Shown here piece by piece: positions 61,401-63,985 of a DNA stretch of 64,000 nt. The notes below the pieces were generated by a model. It was not told the DNA's origin. It did no database searches and saw only the letters and a list, made by a program, of their open reading frames with translations. Source of the DNA: Babylonia areolata (lineage: Eukaryota > Mollusca > Gastropoda > Neogastropoda > Buccinidae); contig NC_134883.1 of NCBI RefSeq assembly GCF_041734735.1, forward strand, positions 22,419,747-22,483,746, read 5' to 3'. Numbering within the stretch: the stretch's first letter is position 1; every line of letters begins with the position of its first letter. Made by a program: the position numbers and the translations under genes.

Positions 61401-61562
61401 TATCTGCCTTCTTACTACTGTAAAACTAAAAACTGAGCAACTTGGATTTTCTTCTGCAGTTTCAACCAGTTGGACCTTCCAGCCTACGAGACATACGACA
61501 AGCTGCGCAAGATGTTGTTGCTGGCTGTCAGTGAGTGCTCCGAGGGTTTTGGCTTGGCATAG
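2360..61562 (+). CDS. HUWE1: HUWE1 E3 ubiquitin-protein ligase, 3' part of gene (56 exons, 5'-partial)
   Basis: Giant HECT-type E3 ligase that transfers ubiquitin from an E2 through a catalytic cysteine to substrates; in animals the known ones include p53, MCL1, histones and MYC. The 56 exons listed individually below join to 11,721 nt in one open frame (3,906 codons plus TAG). Every intron is GT-AG and the phases agree throughout. Domains in order (local residues): armadillo-like region 1-480, UBA about 478-520, UIM about 528-545, WWE about 755-825, helical repeats about 890-1400, acidic tract about 1494-1610, low-complexity linker about 1820-2420, three UBM motifs 2422-2570, HECT about 3530-3906. 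The C-terminus ECSEGFGLA and the 33 residues after the catalytic Cys match my recollection of human HUWE1 (4374 aa). Roughly the first 1,000 residues lie upstream of the window. Introns not listed separately hold nothing I recognise. Confidence 0.97.
3678..3800 (+). CDS. HUWE1: HUWE1 exon 2 (residues 275-315)
   Basis: Encodes [20 protein letters not shown] followed by FHLMLQKF, nearly identical to the human helical-repeat segment. Acceptor tgtttcag, donor CA|gtaagt. Confidence 0.95.
4419..4492 (+). CDS. HUWE1: HUWE1 exon 3 (residues 316-340)
   Basis: Encodes [20 protein letters not shown], matching human FNWALSMGGKVPVSEGLEH. Acceptor gtgtgcag, donor AG|gtaaga. Confidence 0.94.
4705..4757. 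repeat. (GC)n/(CA)n microsatellite
   Basis: Alternating CG/CA steps running into a pure CA tract in intron 3; possible Z-DNA-forming sequence. Confidence 0.95.
4888..5048 (+). CDS. HUWE1: HUWE1 exon 4 (residues 341-394)
   Basis: Encodes [20 protein letters not shown] and LESPHSVP, a strongly conserved block, then a short Pro-rich linker and YLIATQK. Donor AAG|gtcagt, phase 0. Confidence 0.95.
5349..5471 (+). CDS. HUWE1: HUWE1 exon 5 (residues 395-435)
   Basis: Encodes [35 protein letters not shown]; the human counterpart is [20 protein letters not shown]. Length 123 nt, phase 0 at both ends. Confidence 0.95.
6061..6180. repeat. Perfect 60-bp tandem duplication inside the intron 5 array
   Basis: Bases 6061-6120 and 6121-6180 are identical. 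This perfect copy sits within an otherwise diverged array. Confidence 0.98.
8473..8550. repeat. (CA)n microsatellite
   Basis: CA tract interrupted by TC steps, lying in the CA-rich part of an array unit. Confidence 0.95.
9229..9320. repeat. (CA)n then (TC)n microsatellite
   Basis: CA-rich stretch followed by about 32 TC dinucleotides inside the last array units. Confidence 0.95.
9621..10262. other. 3' part of intron 5, no feature recognised
   Basis: A/T-rich intronic sequence between the tandem array and exon 6. One short alternating GT/GC tract lies near 9998-10014. Confidence 0.6.
10263..10397 (+). CDS. HUWE1: HUWE1 exon 6 (residues 436-480)
   Basis: Charged Glu/Ser/Arg linker ([15 protein letters not shown]) ending SPQHLQQ, which leads into the UBA domain just as human NQQQLQQ does. 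Acceptor gttcag, donor CAG|gttggt, phase 0. Confidence 0.92.
10398..11044. other. Intron 6, nothing recognised
   Basis: Unremarkable A/T-rich intron, apart from a poly-A stretch near 10460. Confidence 0.6.
11045..11173 (+). CDS. HUWE1: HUWE1 exon 7, UBA domain (residues 481-523)
   Basis: Encodes [20 protein letters not shown] and [14 protein letters not shown]. The MGF loop and three-helix pattern define a ubiquitin-associated domain, nearly identical to human [20 protein letters not shown]. It binds ubiquitin chains. Confidence 0.97.
11876..11971 (+). CDS. HUWE1: HUWE1 exon 8, ubiquitin-interacting motif (residues 524-555)
   Basis: Encodes [18 protein letters not shown]. The acidic lead and the A-x-x-x-S core (AIALS) match a UIM and human SEEDQMMRAIAMSLGQ. 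Phase 0 at both ends. Confidence 0.95.
12456..12570 (+). CDS. HUWE1: HUWE1 exon 9 (residues 556-593)
   Basis: Highly charged Glu/Lys coiled segment ([20 protein letters not shown]), then DDFTEGMLD, aligning to human EEEAKC...TFTDTML. Donor G|gtgaga. Confidence 0.93.
13047..13171 (+). CDS. HUWE1: HUWE1 exon 10 (residues 594-635)
   Basis: Encodes [20 protein letters not shown] and [12 protein letters not shown]-like sequence; human has [19 protein letters not shown]. Acceptor tgttgtcag, donor GAG|gtgggt. Confidence 0.94.
13617..13760 (+). CDS. HUWE1: HUWE1 exon 11 (residues 636-683)
   Basis: Less conserved helical segment, [14 protein letters not shown]...[13 protein letters not shown], matching human ...LATRILLLTLLFEE at its end. 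Phase 0 at both ends. Confidence 0.88.
13923..14115. repeat. (AAT)n-tailed retroelement tail plus (AC)n tract in intron 11
   Basis: About 8 AAT units are followed by ggatgcttatatagc and then gctctaggtgctttacaaaa. I associate this arrangement with 3' tails of mollusc SINE/LINE families (inference). It continues into an (AC/GC)n stretch at 14041-14113. In this orientation the simple-repeat tail lies at the left, so the source element would be on the minus strand. Confidence 0.55.
14206..14496 (+). mobile_element. LINE ORF2 C-terminal fragment (L1/Tx1-like), decayed
   Basis: In one + frame this reads [14 protein letters not shown], then one internal stop, then [13 protein letters not shown]...LDYILIFA and FPFKCQLNQ. 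The C...H-x-FW-x-C pattern followed by a Phe/Ile-rich basic tail resembles the end of L1/Tx1-type reverse transcriptases. No upstream RT or endonuclease motifs are present, so this is a truncated copy. Family assignment is by pattern only. Confidence 0.6.
14725..14843 (+). CDS. HUWE1: HUWE1 exon 12 (residues 684-722)
   Basis: Encodes [17 protein letters not shown]..., the counterpart of human ILNVLIKLLEVVQPCL. Acceptor catttcag, donor AA|gtcagt, phase 2. Confidence 0.9.
14859..14911. repeat. (TC)n microsatellite
   Basis: Nearly pure CT tract beginning 16 bp downstream of the exon 12 donor. Confidence 0.95.
15202..15289 (+). CDS. HUWE1: HUWE1 exon 13 (residues 723-752)
   Basis: Encodes [24 protein letters not shown]; human has [24 protein letters not shown]. 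Donor AGG|gtgagt. Confidence 0.95.
15976..16091 (+). CDS. HUWE1: HUWE1 exon 14, WWE domain part 1 (residues 753-790)
   Basis: Encodes [20 protein letters not shown], with the two Trp-Trp and Glu-type landmarks of a WWE fold (human WRWFDDRSGRWCSYSASNN). The WWE domain is thought to bind poly-ADP-ribose. Donor AG|gtatag, phase 2. Confidence 0.96.
16140..16208. repeat. (AC)n(TC)n compound microsatellite
   Basis: CA tract followed directly by a CT tract, just after exon 14. Confidence 0.95.
16538..16589 (+). CDS. HUWE1: HUWE1 exon 15, WWE domain part 2 (residues 791-808)
   Basis: Small 52-nt exon encoding [17 protein letters not shown] (human FTAGRRRYTVQFTTMVQ). Acceptor gacacag, donor CAG|gtaagc. 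Confidence 0.95.
17076..17240. repeat. Short interspersed repeat, copy 1 (left arm of inverted pair)
   Basis: Starts TTTAATTACTCATACTTAAC, continues with gacccactagtgcagac, tccgcctgtgcgga and acctcccggaagtaggt. The same sequence lies inverted at 17406-17570. Related copies occur at 22570, 22788, 26148 and 42732. Internal short stems include CAGAC/GTCTG and TCCGC/GCGGA. Confidence 0.88.
17406..17570. repeat. Short interspersed repeat, copy 2 (inverted right arm)
   Basis: Reverse complement of the 17076-17240 copy with scattered differences, separated from it by about 165 bp. This copy reads cacggtaagtatg at about 17549-17561, a near-perfect splice-donor consensus, because it lacks one T present in the other copies. 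It lies 54 bp upstream of exon 16. Confidence 0.88.
17625..17784 (+). CDS. HUWE1: HUWE1 exon 16, end of WWE plus Ala-rich linker (residues 809-861)
   Basis: Encodes [13 protein letters not shown], identical in pattern to human [13 protein letters not shown], then an Ala/Glu-rich stretch ([15 protein letters not shown]-like) without a clear human counterpart. Donor G|gtactg. Confidence 0.93.
18360..18495 (+). CDS. HUWE1: HUWE1 exon 17 (residues 862-906)
   Basis: Ends [16 protein letters not shown], aligning to human ILIQGLTEDMVTVLIR. The preceding part is an acidic, poorly conserved linker. Donor AG|gtaatt, phase 2. Confidence 0.92.
18496..19478. other. Intron 17, nothing recognised
   Basis: About 1 kb of A/T-rich sequence with no repeat family or conserved ORF that I could recognise. 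Confidence 0.6.
19479..19719 (+). CDS. HUWE1: HUWE1 exon 18 (residues 907-987)
   Basis: Encodes [20 protein letters not shown] and [20 protein letters not shown], closely following human VPVDPDTLHATLRLCLRLT. Acceptor ttgatag, donor AAG|gtgaga. Confidence 0.95.
19826..20180 (-). mobile_element. tRNA-derived SINE (family A), antisense in intron 18
   Basis: On the minus strand the 5' end reads gtggagtgatagcctagagg, with a Pol III A box (TAGCCTAGAGG) and, at 20111-20120, a B box GGTTCGAATC. Downstream follows a non-tRNA body containing caaaattctgtagaaaaatc, then a poly-T/A stretch. The total is about 355 bp. A more decayed relative of the body lies at 55145-55450. Confidence 0.8.
20734..20926 (+). 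CDS. HUWE1: HUWE1 exon 19 (residues 988-1051)
   Basis: Encodes [34 protein letters not shown]; human has [25 protein letters not shown]. Acceptor tcaatag, donor G|gtgagt. Confidence 0.95.
21585..21743 (+). CDS. HUWE1: HUWE1 exon 20 (residues 1052-1104)
   Basis: Encodes [10 protein letters not shown]..., then [20 protein letters not shown], aligned to human [20 protein letters not shown]. Donor G|gtcggt. Confidence 0.93.
22143..22170. repeat. (AC)n microsatellite
   Basis: Pure CA tract of 14 units in intron 20. Confidence 0.95.
22223..22371 (+). CDS. HUWE1: HUWE1 exon 21 (residues 1105-1154), divergent BH3-equivalent region
   Basis: Encodes [20 protein letters not shown] within a Ser/Ala/Gln-rich stretch. 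By position it replaces the human BH3 helix (LLQDMGDDVYQQY). The Gly-Asp core of a BH3 motif is absent. Donor GCT|gtgagt, phase 0. Confidence 0.9.
22570..22661. repeat. Short interspersed repeat, copy 3 (truncated)
   Basis: Begins TTTAATTACACATACTTAAC and matches copy 1 for about 92 bp, stopping at ctatctgccc. Same orientation as copy 1. Confidence 0.85.
22662..22787. repeat. Short local repeat between two element copies
   Basis: Three imperfect copies of gatagaag...ggcattttacaatact, about 40 bp each, lie exactly between copies 3 and 4 of the short interspersed repeat. Confidence 0.7.
22788..22886. repeat. Short interspersed repeat, copy 4 (truncated)
   Basis: Same start as copy 3; it ends after tccgcctatgcagagaaaaa, about 99 bp, near the break point seen in copy 6. 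Confidence 0.85.
23182..23388 (+). CDS. HUWE1: HUWE1 exon 22 (residues 1155-1223)
   Basis: Charged linker ([16 protein letters not shown]), then [20 protein letters not shown] and [14 protein letters not shown], matching human LMPTSTILRLLAELVRSYV. Phase 0 at both ends. Confidence 0.95.
23900..24187 (+). CDS. HUWE1: HUWE1 exon 23 (residues 1224-1319)
   Basis: Encodes [48 protein letters not shown] and [12 protein letters not shown], tightly following human. Phase 0 at both ends. Confidence 0.97.
24658..24952 (+). CDS. HUWE1: HUWE1 exon 24 (residues 1320-1417)
   Basis: Encodes [20 protein letters not shown] and [16 protein letters not shown], nearly identical to human [19 protein letters not shown]. 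Donor CTGA|gtcagt chosen because it restores frame with exon 25. Confidence 0.93.
25193..25572 (-). mobile_element. tRNA-derived SINE (family B) with target-site duplication, antisense in intron 24
   Basis: On the minus strand it begins ggacaggtgcaacagctgag with A-box-like TGAGTGGTTAA and B-box-like GAGTTCGAAATC (about 25504-25516). It runs through a long non-tRNA body and ends in a gaagaa-type tail. TATATGTAC flanks both sides (25184-25192 and about 25573-25581), a plausible 9-bp duplication. It looks full-length at about 380 bp. Confidence 0.82.
25748..25766. repeat. Terminal fragment of the short interspersed repeat (copy 5)
   Basis: Only TTTAATTACACATACTTTT remains, matching the fixed end of copies 3 and 4. 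Confidence 0.5.
25827..25957 (+). CDS. HUWE1: HUWE1 exon 25 (residues 1418-1461)
   Basis: Acidic linker, [20 protein letters not shown]...IVEPDPDSL, in the place of human EEDHDVTQTEVADGD. Acceptor acttgcag, donor CTG|gtaagc. Confidence 0.88.
26148..26246. repeat. Short interspersed repeat, copy 6 (truncated)
   Basis: Reads aacacatacttaaccgtgac to ccgcctatgcggagaaaacc, about 99 bp, ending at almost the same point as copy 4. Confidence 0.85.
26561..26657 (+). CDS. HUWE1: HUWE1 exon 26 (residues 1462-1493)
   Basis: Encodes [20 protein letters not shown], corresponding to human [20 protein letters not shown]. Donor G|gtacac. Confidence 0.9.
27019..27174 (+). CDS. HUWE1: HUWE1 exon 27 (residues 1494-1545), acidic region
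   Basis: Encodes [20 protein letters not shown] and a Gln/His/Asp-rich stretch; the core aligns to human DESQEDVLMDEAP. Donor G|gtatgt. Confidence 0.9.
27532..27556. repeat. Poly-T tract
   Basis: Homopolymer of about 25 T in intron 27, upstream of exon 28. Confidence 0.95.
27703..27839 (+). CDS. HUWE1: HUWE1 exon 28, acidic tract (residues 1546-1591)
   Basis: Encodes [20 protein letters not shown] followed by a run of Asp/Glu from GAT/GAA/GAC codon repeats. It matches the acidic tract of human HUWE1. Donor GAG|gtgagt. Confidence 0.93.
28324..28435 (+). CDS. HUWE1: HUWE1 exon 29 (residues 1592-1628)
   Basis: Encodes [15 protein letters not shown] and [12 protein letters not shown], corresponding to human GSEMELDEDYPDMN and DDLIIEFDNMF. 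Acceptor atgccag, donor G|gtgaga. Confidence 0.92.
28436..30073. other. Intron 29 with (GA)n, (TC)n and (CA)n tracts
   Basis: 1.6 kb intron. It contains a GA tract at about 29064-29092, a CT tract at about 29272-29286, a CA tract at about 29301-29332, and A-rich and G-rich runs at 29340-29475. No transposon ends or ORFs were recognised. Confidence 0.8.
30074..30172 (+). CDS. HUWE1: HUWE1 exon 30 (residues 1629-1661), candidate cassette exon
   Basis: Encodes [20 protein letters not shown] and [10 protein letters not shown]. The acceptor is tctaaag, not the usual CAG, and the donor is G|gtaatt. At 99 nt it can be skipped without changing frame. Human HUWE1 has little equivalent sequence here. 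I support it by phase fit at both ends and by codon-like content. Confidence 0.75.
30173..32535. other. Intron 30, mostly featureless
   Basis: 2.36 kb intron. Two 21-bp copies of tctgttttcttgcaccttctg lie near 30490-30531. A pair of about 45-bp repeats beginning ggttggaat lies near 31777-31870. I found no recognisable transposon or exon. Confidence 0.6.
32536..32740 (+). CDS. HUWE1: HUWE1 exon 31 (residues 1662-1729)
   Basis: Encodes [20 protein letters not shown], then [12 protein letters not shown] and [11 protein letters not shown], following human IPTTHPLMVRHAD and RQPNPPLILQR. Donor AG|gtgagg, phase 2. Confidence 0.94.
33261..33411 (+). CDS. HUWE1: HUWE1 exon 32 (residues 1730-1780)
   Basis: Encodes [19 protein letters not shown] and [20 protein letters not shown]; human has [20 protein letters not shown]. 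Donor CAG|gtggcg is weak but is the frame-consistent choice. Confidence 0.92.
34667..35707 (+). mobile_element. piggyBac-type DNA transposon relic, internally deleted, in intron 32
   Basis: TTAA target sites flank the element (34663-34666 and 35708-35711). The left end CCCATTGCCTG and the inverted right end CCTCTTGCCTG share a TIR-like core. Inside, + strand translation gives [20 protein letters not shown] (N-terminal acidic region, about 34969-35084) and, in another frame, [14 protein letters not shown] followed after a stop by [15 protein letters not shown] (about 35387-35485). The latter is typical of the start of the piggyBac DDE domain. Frames are interrupted and the catalytic core is missing, so it is non-autonomous and old. 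Confidence 0.72.
36840..36963 (+). CDS. HUWE1: HUWE1 exon 33 (residues 1781-1821)
   Basis: Encodes [29 protein letters not shown]; human has [28 protein letters not shown]. Donor G|gtaaga. Confidence 0.95.
37243..37309. repeat. TTAA-bounded palindromic micro-element, left arm
   Basis: TTAA-CATTTTTGCCCGT at the left and an inverted CAGGCAAAAATG-TTAA at the right enclose 59 bp. The mirrored partner lies at 40613-40680. Confidence 0.8.
37376..37700. repeat. Duplicated block inside left arm
   Basis: The segment about 37376-37480 (aaagggatgctttttggggc...) recurs at about 37606-37700 (aaacggatgtctttgtgggg...) with divergence. The right arm keeps only one clear counterpart (about 40440-40550). Confidence 0.7.
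38340..38412. repeat. (AC)n microsatellite within the inverted-repeat element
   Basis: Two CA tracts separated by ccggcagagtgac. Confidence 0.95.
40613..40680. repeat. TTAA-bounded palindromic micro-element, right arm
   Basis: TTAA-CATTTTTGCCCGT and ACGGGCAAAAATG-TTAA enclose 60 bp; it is the inverted counterpart of 37243-37309. Confidence 0.8.
41111..41349 (+). CDS. HUWE1: HUWE1 exon 34 (residues 1822-1901)
   Basis: Encodes [20 protein letters not shown], parallel to human [20 protein letters not shown], then a Thr/Ser/Ala-rich tail. Acceptor ttctacag, donor ACA|gtaagt. Confidence 0.93.
42041..42119 (+). CDS. HUWE1: HUWE1 exon 35 (residues 1902-1927)
   Basis: Short low-complexity linker [20 protein letters not shown]. 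Supported by phase with both neighbours, acceptor tgttgtag and donor CAG|gtaagc rather than by residue conservation. Confidence 0.75.
42364..42627 (+). CDS. HUWE1: HUWE1 exon 36 (residues 1928-2015)
   Basis: Encodes [20 protein letters not shown] followed by a Thr/Ala/Ser-rich stretch and [10 protein letters not shown]. The donor gtttgt is weak, but only this boundary keeps frame with exon 37. Confidence 0.78.
42732..42893. repeat. Short interspersed repeat, copy 7 (near full length)
   Basis: Matches copy 1 from TTTAACTACACATACTTGAC to acctcccggaagtaggttat, about 162 bp. Same orientation as copies 1, 3, 4 and 6. Confidence 0.87.
43306..43711 (+). CDS. HUWE1: HUWE1 exon 37 (residues 2016-2150)
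   Basis: Pro/Ser/Ala-rich linker ending [36 protein letters not shown]. The donor may be 43711 (AG|gtcagg) or 43717 (GG|gtaata); both keep frame and differ by two residues. No close human counterpart by eye. Confidence 0.8.
44335..44840 (+). CDS. HUWE1: HUWE1 exon 38 (residues 2151-2319)
   Basis: Pro/Gln/Thr-rich linker ([16 protein letters not shown]), then [20 protein letters not shown] and [20 protein letters not shown]. Acceptor tttatag, donor T|gtgagt. Apparently a lineage-specific linker. Confidence 0.8.
45167..45263 (+). CDS. HUWE1: HUWE1 exon 39 (residues 2320-2351)
   Basis: Encodes [31 protein letters not shown]. Strong acceptor (tgcctttcag) and donor (AG|gtgagt); phases fit both neighbours. 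Confidence 0.82.
45758..45960 (+). CDS. HUWE1: HUWE1 exon 40 (residues 2352-2419)
   Basis: Ser/Pro then long Thr-rich tract from ACC/ACA/ACT codons, ending [13 protein letters not shown]. The Thr run is DNA-repeat-like and may vary in length. Confidence 0.82.
46440..46645 (+). CDS. HUWE1: HUWE1 exon 41, UBM motifs 1-2 (residues 2420-2488)
   Basis: Encodes [20 protein letters not shown] and [17 protein letters not shown], two Leu-Pro ubiquitin-binding motifs almost identical to human. A poly-Gln run (CAG/CAA codons, about 46553-46570) links them. Confidence 0.96.
47036..47312 (+). CDS. HUWE1: HUWE1 exon 42, UBM motif 3 (residues 2489-2580)
   Basis: Encodes [16 protein letters not shown], then [20 protein letters not shown] and [18 protein letters not shown], then LSAILRNP. 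Human has [20 protein letters not shown]. Donor A|gtgagt. Confidence 0.95.
48001..49431 (+). CDS. HUWE1: HUWE1 exon 43, large exon (residues 2581-3057)
   Basis: At 1431 nt this is the largest exon by far. It encodes [95 protein letters not shown] and a Thr-rich tail (codon-repeat-like ACC/ACT), all in the human order. Donor G|gtagtg. Confidence 0.96.
49432..50021. other. Intron 43, nothing recognised
   Basis: A/T-rich, with an AAAAC-type run near 49598-49621. Confidence 0.6.
50022..50098 (+). CDS. HUWE1: HUWE1 exon 44 (residues 3058-3083)
   Basis: Encodes [25 protein letters not shown], leading into VLTSK in exon 45 as human QLQLSVEVLTSHS does. Donor CAG|gtaaag. Confidence 0.85.
50099..51461. 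other. Intron 44 with a short tandem repeat and poly-A
   Basis: Contains about two and a half copies of a 45-bp unit beginning cagaatttgc(a/t)ttaacttgg at about 51187-51290, and a poly-A run of about 22 at 51380-51401. The block 50825-51070 is richer in CpG than its surroundings but unrecognised. Confidence 0.7.
51462..51619 (+). CDS. HUWE1: HUWE1 exon 45 (residues 3084-3135)
   Basis: Encodes [20 protein letters not shown] and [17 protein letters not shown]; human has [20 protein letters not shown]. Donor TG|gtcagt, phase 2. Confidence 0.95.
51989..52040. repeat. (CA)n(CT)n compound microsatellite
   Basis: Short CA tract followed by a CT tract in intron 45, about 90 bp upstream of exon 46. 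Confidence 0.95.
52129..52242 (+). CDS. HUWE1: HUWE1 exon 46 (residues 3136-3173)
   Basis: Encodes [20 protein letters not shown] and a short polar linker; the start aligns to human TLLAELREYN. Donor AG|gtgaga. Confidence 0.92.
52698..52891 (+). CDS. HUWE1: HUWE1 exon 47 (residues 3174-3238)
   Basis: Encodes [47 protein letters not shown], closely matching human [19 protein letters not shown]. Donor A|gtatgt chosen by frame and consensus. Confidence 0.94.
53318..53340. repeat. (GT)n microsatellite
   Basis: Pure GT tract in intron 47. Confidence 0.95.
53547..53843 (+). CDS. HUWE1: HUWE1 exon 48 (residues 3239-3337)
   Basis: Encodes [20 protein letters not shown], then a Gly/Ala-rich linker and [10 protein letters not shown], corresponding to human LEAEADAIIQMVREGQ and ESPMDVDQPS. 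Donor G|gtgagt. Confidence 0.93.
53946..54188 (+). CDS. HUWE1: HUWE1 exon 49 (residues 3338-3418)
   Basis: Encodes [48 protein letters not shown], near identical to human [21 protein letters not shown]. A second in-frame acceptor at 54003 (tcctcag) would drop 19 residues. Donor G|gtgggg. Confidence 0.94.
54591..54800 (+). CDS. HUWE1: HUWE1 exon 50 (residues 3419-3488)
   Basis: Ser/Pro/Thr-rich linker ([18 protein letters not shown]) ending [16 protein letters not shown]; human has [19 protein letters not shown]. Donor G|gtaagt. Confidence 0.94.
55145..55450 (-). mobile_element. Decayed tRNA-derived SINE, antisense in intron 50
   Basis: Shares with the SINE at 19826-20180 the words agaattttgccag, gggttctttt and tctcat.tgaatgacta in the same order. 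The right end, read on the minus strand (ggcagcagaatagttaagg), is tRNA-head-like. It is more diverged and has no clear B box. Confidence 0.55.
55964..56239 (+). CDS. HUWE1: HUWE1 exon 51, start of HECT region (residues 3489-3580)
   Basis: Encodes [56 protein letters not shown]. This conserved region leads into the HECT N-lobe. Acceptor catgacag, donor G|gtgaga. Confidence 0.97.
56240..58822. other. Intron 51 with CA-rich tracts and unassigned fragments
   Basis: 2.58 kb. (AC)n tracts lie at about 57402-57465, 57980-58026 and 58383-58420, with a CT run near 57872. A broken coding-like fragment (56891-57150) and a C/G-rich block (about 58600-58690) are present. No full element was recognised. 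Confidence 0.75.
56891..57150 (+). pseudogene. Possible fragment of a BED/hAT-type transposon protein
   Basis: A short Lys-rich ORF ([20 protein letters not shown], 56891-57007) is followed in another frame by [18 protein letters not shown] associate this order with zinc-finger (BED-like) N-termini of hAT-derived proteins, but the evidence is weak, the frames differ and no zinc ligand set is complete. Confidence 0.25.
58823..59093 (+). CDS. HUWE1: HUWE1 exon 52, HECT N-lobe (residues 3581-3670)
   Basis: Encodes [60 protein letters not shown] and [12 protein letters not shown], the classic HECT N-lobe motifs. Donor AA|gtgagt, phase 2. Confidence 0.98.
59594..59708 (+). CDS. HUWE1: HUWE1 exon 53, HECT domain (residues 3671-3709)
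   Basis: Encodes [27 protein letters not shown]...LNFSAE; human has [20 protein letters not shown]. Acceptor ggttgcag, donor GAG|gtgtgt. Confidence 0.96.
60074..60373 (+). CDS. HUWE1: HUWE1 exon 54, HECT domain (residues 3710-3809)
   Basis: Encodes [65 protein letters not shown]. Covers the end of the N-lobe and the hinge. 300 nt, phase 0. Confidence 0.98.
60574..60660. repeat. Short tandem duplication in intron 54
   Basis: Two copies of about 43 bp (atgttagatttgctgac.. / atgttagacttgctgac.., each ending cactaaagtta-like). Confidence 0.85.
60746..60936 (+). CDS. HUWE1: HUWE1 exon 55, HECT C-lobe (residues 3810-3872)
   Basis: Encodes [58 protein letters not shown]. It ends with TG, the first two bases of the catalytic Cys codon. 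Confidence 0.98.
61460..61562 (+). CDS. HUWE1: HUWE1 exon 56, catalytic Cys and C-terminus (residues 3873-3906)
   Basis: The first base completes the catalytic Cys codon; the junction reads [20 protein letters not shown] and ends [12 protein letters not shown]. Thirty-three residues follow the Cys, as in human HUWE1. Confidence 0.98.
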
Positions 61563-62144
61563 AGACTCACACAAGACTCCTCGATGAAAGCAGGCATCTC
61601 ACTATCATGTTGACCTGTGTCCAGCTGACTGACCACATCTCCCAGTGTTGACTCCCCCTTCCCCATCACTTCTCACACACAACACTATGCAGTTGACGGC
61701 TGTCCCACGTGCACCAAGAGCCATGTAGTGTCAGTGTGATGCGGTGACTAAGTGACATGTTGGCAAGACAGAAAGCAAGAGGCCGCCAGGATTGTATGAG
61801 TTCCATTGATGGTTAACAGTGTGTGTTTGTGTGTGTGGGGGTGGGTGGGCATGTTTCCTGCTGCTGTTCACAGTGTCTACAGAGGAAACCTTGTGGGCAC
61901 ATGTTGCTGAAAATATCACAAGACTTAGTTGTTTCATTCTGGTATTTGTTGGTGTCAAAAGTGATAAACTGGAAAATGTTGTGCTTCGAATGTTGTTGGA
62001 TATGAAGTTTACTAAGTGAGGGCAAGTGCTGCTACTATCTTCATGTAGAGGGAGCTTTTTCTTCCCCCCCCCACCCCACCTTTTTTTTTTTGTTTTTTGT
62101 TCTTTTGTAATCATTCAAGTCTACTGTTGTCATGTGAAATTCTG

Positions 62145-62150
62145 ATTAAA
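62145..62150 (+). terminator. Candidate poly(A) signal ATTAAA
   Basis: First variant poly(A) hexamer after the stop, about 580 nt downstream, followed by a GT-rich stretch (tgtgtgtgaatg). Confidence 0.35.
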
Positions 62151-63001
62151 GGCAGTGATCCTGTGTGTGAATGCCTTTGAAAAATCCAGACACATGGTCC
62201 TTTAGCTCCAGTTTAATTGGTATAGTGACTAATCCACTGATTATACAGCTTTGTGGTAGAAACATAAAATGTCGGACACCACCACTGATGCCAGCTGACA
62301 GTAGCCCAGTGGTAGAGGCATTTATATGAATATATGCACTTTGTGTGTTCAGCTTCACGCTAGAATCTTTCTTTGGCCAGGGCACTGATAGGTTGTGTTA
62401 GGGGCAACTGGACTGGATGCAAGCTTGTGATTGACAACCAGGAAAATATTGATCAGCTGATGTGATTGAATGACCTTCATTGATGTCAAAATGTCGATTT
62501 GGTTTGTGTGCACCGTACTATTCTTTCTTTCAGTAATTATGATTGATTTCATGTCTTTGAATGTCACTTTAATTTTATTACCATTAGTGTTTTTTCTCTA
62601 TATTTAGTTAATTTCTTTTACATGTGTGAATGTCATTGATTTCAGTGCTTTTTCTCTTATTTTTGTCTTCATTTGTTTGCTTTTTCCTTATATACAGTGC
62701 ATTTTTTTTAAAGTATATTATTAGATTTTTCAATAATTTGTGTAATTTGTACATACTGTATTGTTTTCTCAGTTTAAAAACATATATAAGGAAACATTAT
62801 ACTTCAGCGATTTTGTAATGCTGGTAGTTTCTTCTTTTTTCAACTTGTTATTTTTGTTCCATTGTAACATTTAGGATTCCATTATACAACATAAAAAGTT
62901 GAGATTCTGGTCTTTTTGTATATTTTCCATGGTTACACTCCATGGTGATTGGTGCATACATGCAGACTGTTATTGACTGTTTGAGGAAGTGAAGTTTTGA
63001 A

Positions 63002-63007
63002 AATAAA
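63002..63007 (+). terminator. Candidate poly(A) signal AATAAA
   Basis: Canonical hexamer about 1.44 kb after the stop codon. Confidence 0.45.
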
Positions 63008-63325
63008 AGATCTACATTGAGAAGATGGGTTTGAAATGCCATGTGACTTTCAAAAGAATACTAGCATGCAACAAAACACTTTGAACATCAGTCACCATGC
63101 AGACCAGTGTCAGTGTTTGGGACACACACGAAAGGACATCACAGAATGATCTTTTCTTCAGTTGCTGGCTTTGTGTGTACGTGAGAAGAGTCCACATTTT
63201 CAGCAAGGTACATTTTTCAGCATTGTATCTGTCTCCACAGATTGTTTTTTTTTTTTTAATCTCTGTTCATTGTTTGGAAAATCTAGCAAGGATGATAAAC
63301 TTTAAAATAGATTGCCAGATATATT

Positions 63326-63331
63326 AATAAA
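63326..63331 (+). terminator. Candidate poly(A) signal AATAAA
   Basis: Canonical hexamer followed within 30 nt by a G/T-rich stretch (tgatgggtttgggcttttcc), as expected of a downstream element. Confidence 0.5.
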
Positions 63332-63979
63332 ACATTCTGATGGGTTTGGGCTTTTCCTAGTTTAATTTTTGGTGGTTTGGTTTTGTTTCCTTATGATTTT
63401 GTGGCCAGTAGTTTCAGGATAAACATGGCATTGGAAATACATGTTTTCAGTGCTTCAAACTGAACAAATTATAGCATAATTTTTCACTTCTTCCTAGATC
63501 TCAAGTTTTACTCCTAGATATTAAGTTATGCTCCATATTGCCTGCTACTGATGCATTTGCCGCTATTGTCATTTATATCCTTCCTCACAGAAGATACTCA
63601 TCCAAAGACAAATGTTAAATATTGGCCAGTCAGCAGAGTTTCATTTAATGAAAACCCTCTGGTGACAGACATGAACCCACTGTAACCATTCTGCCAATTA
63701 CAACAGGTGTTTGTGAAAATCATCCCATCACTTGGTTTCCCAGATACTACAGCAACAGAGAATGAGTGTCTGTGTGTGTCCCTGTGCAATCAACATCAGT
63801 GTAGAGAAATCCAAGCTAATTTATTGCCAAAGTCTGAGGAAGGATTTGTTGTTATGACAGCTTGTTGGGATGGAAACTTGTAAAAGCACATGACATGCAA
63901 ATTTTCTTTTTTAAACATTCCTGATGAGCTGCATATCCAGGTCATACATTTGATCTTTTCCCCAGGATAAAAGTTGGGA

Positions 63980-63985
63980 AATAAA
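63980..63985 (+). terminator. Candidate distal poly(A) signal AATAAA
   Basis: Canonical hexamer at the window edge; its downstream context is outside the window. Confidence 0.3.
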
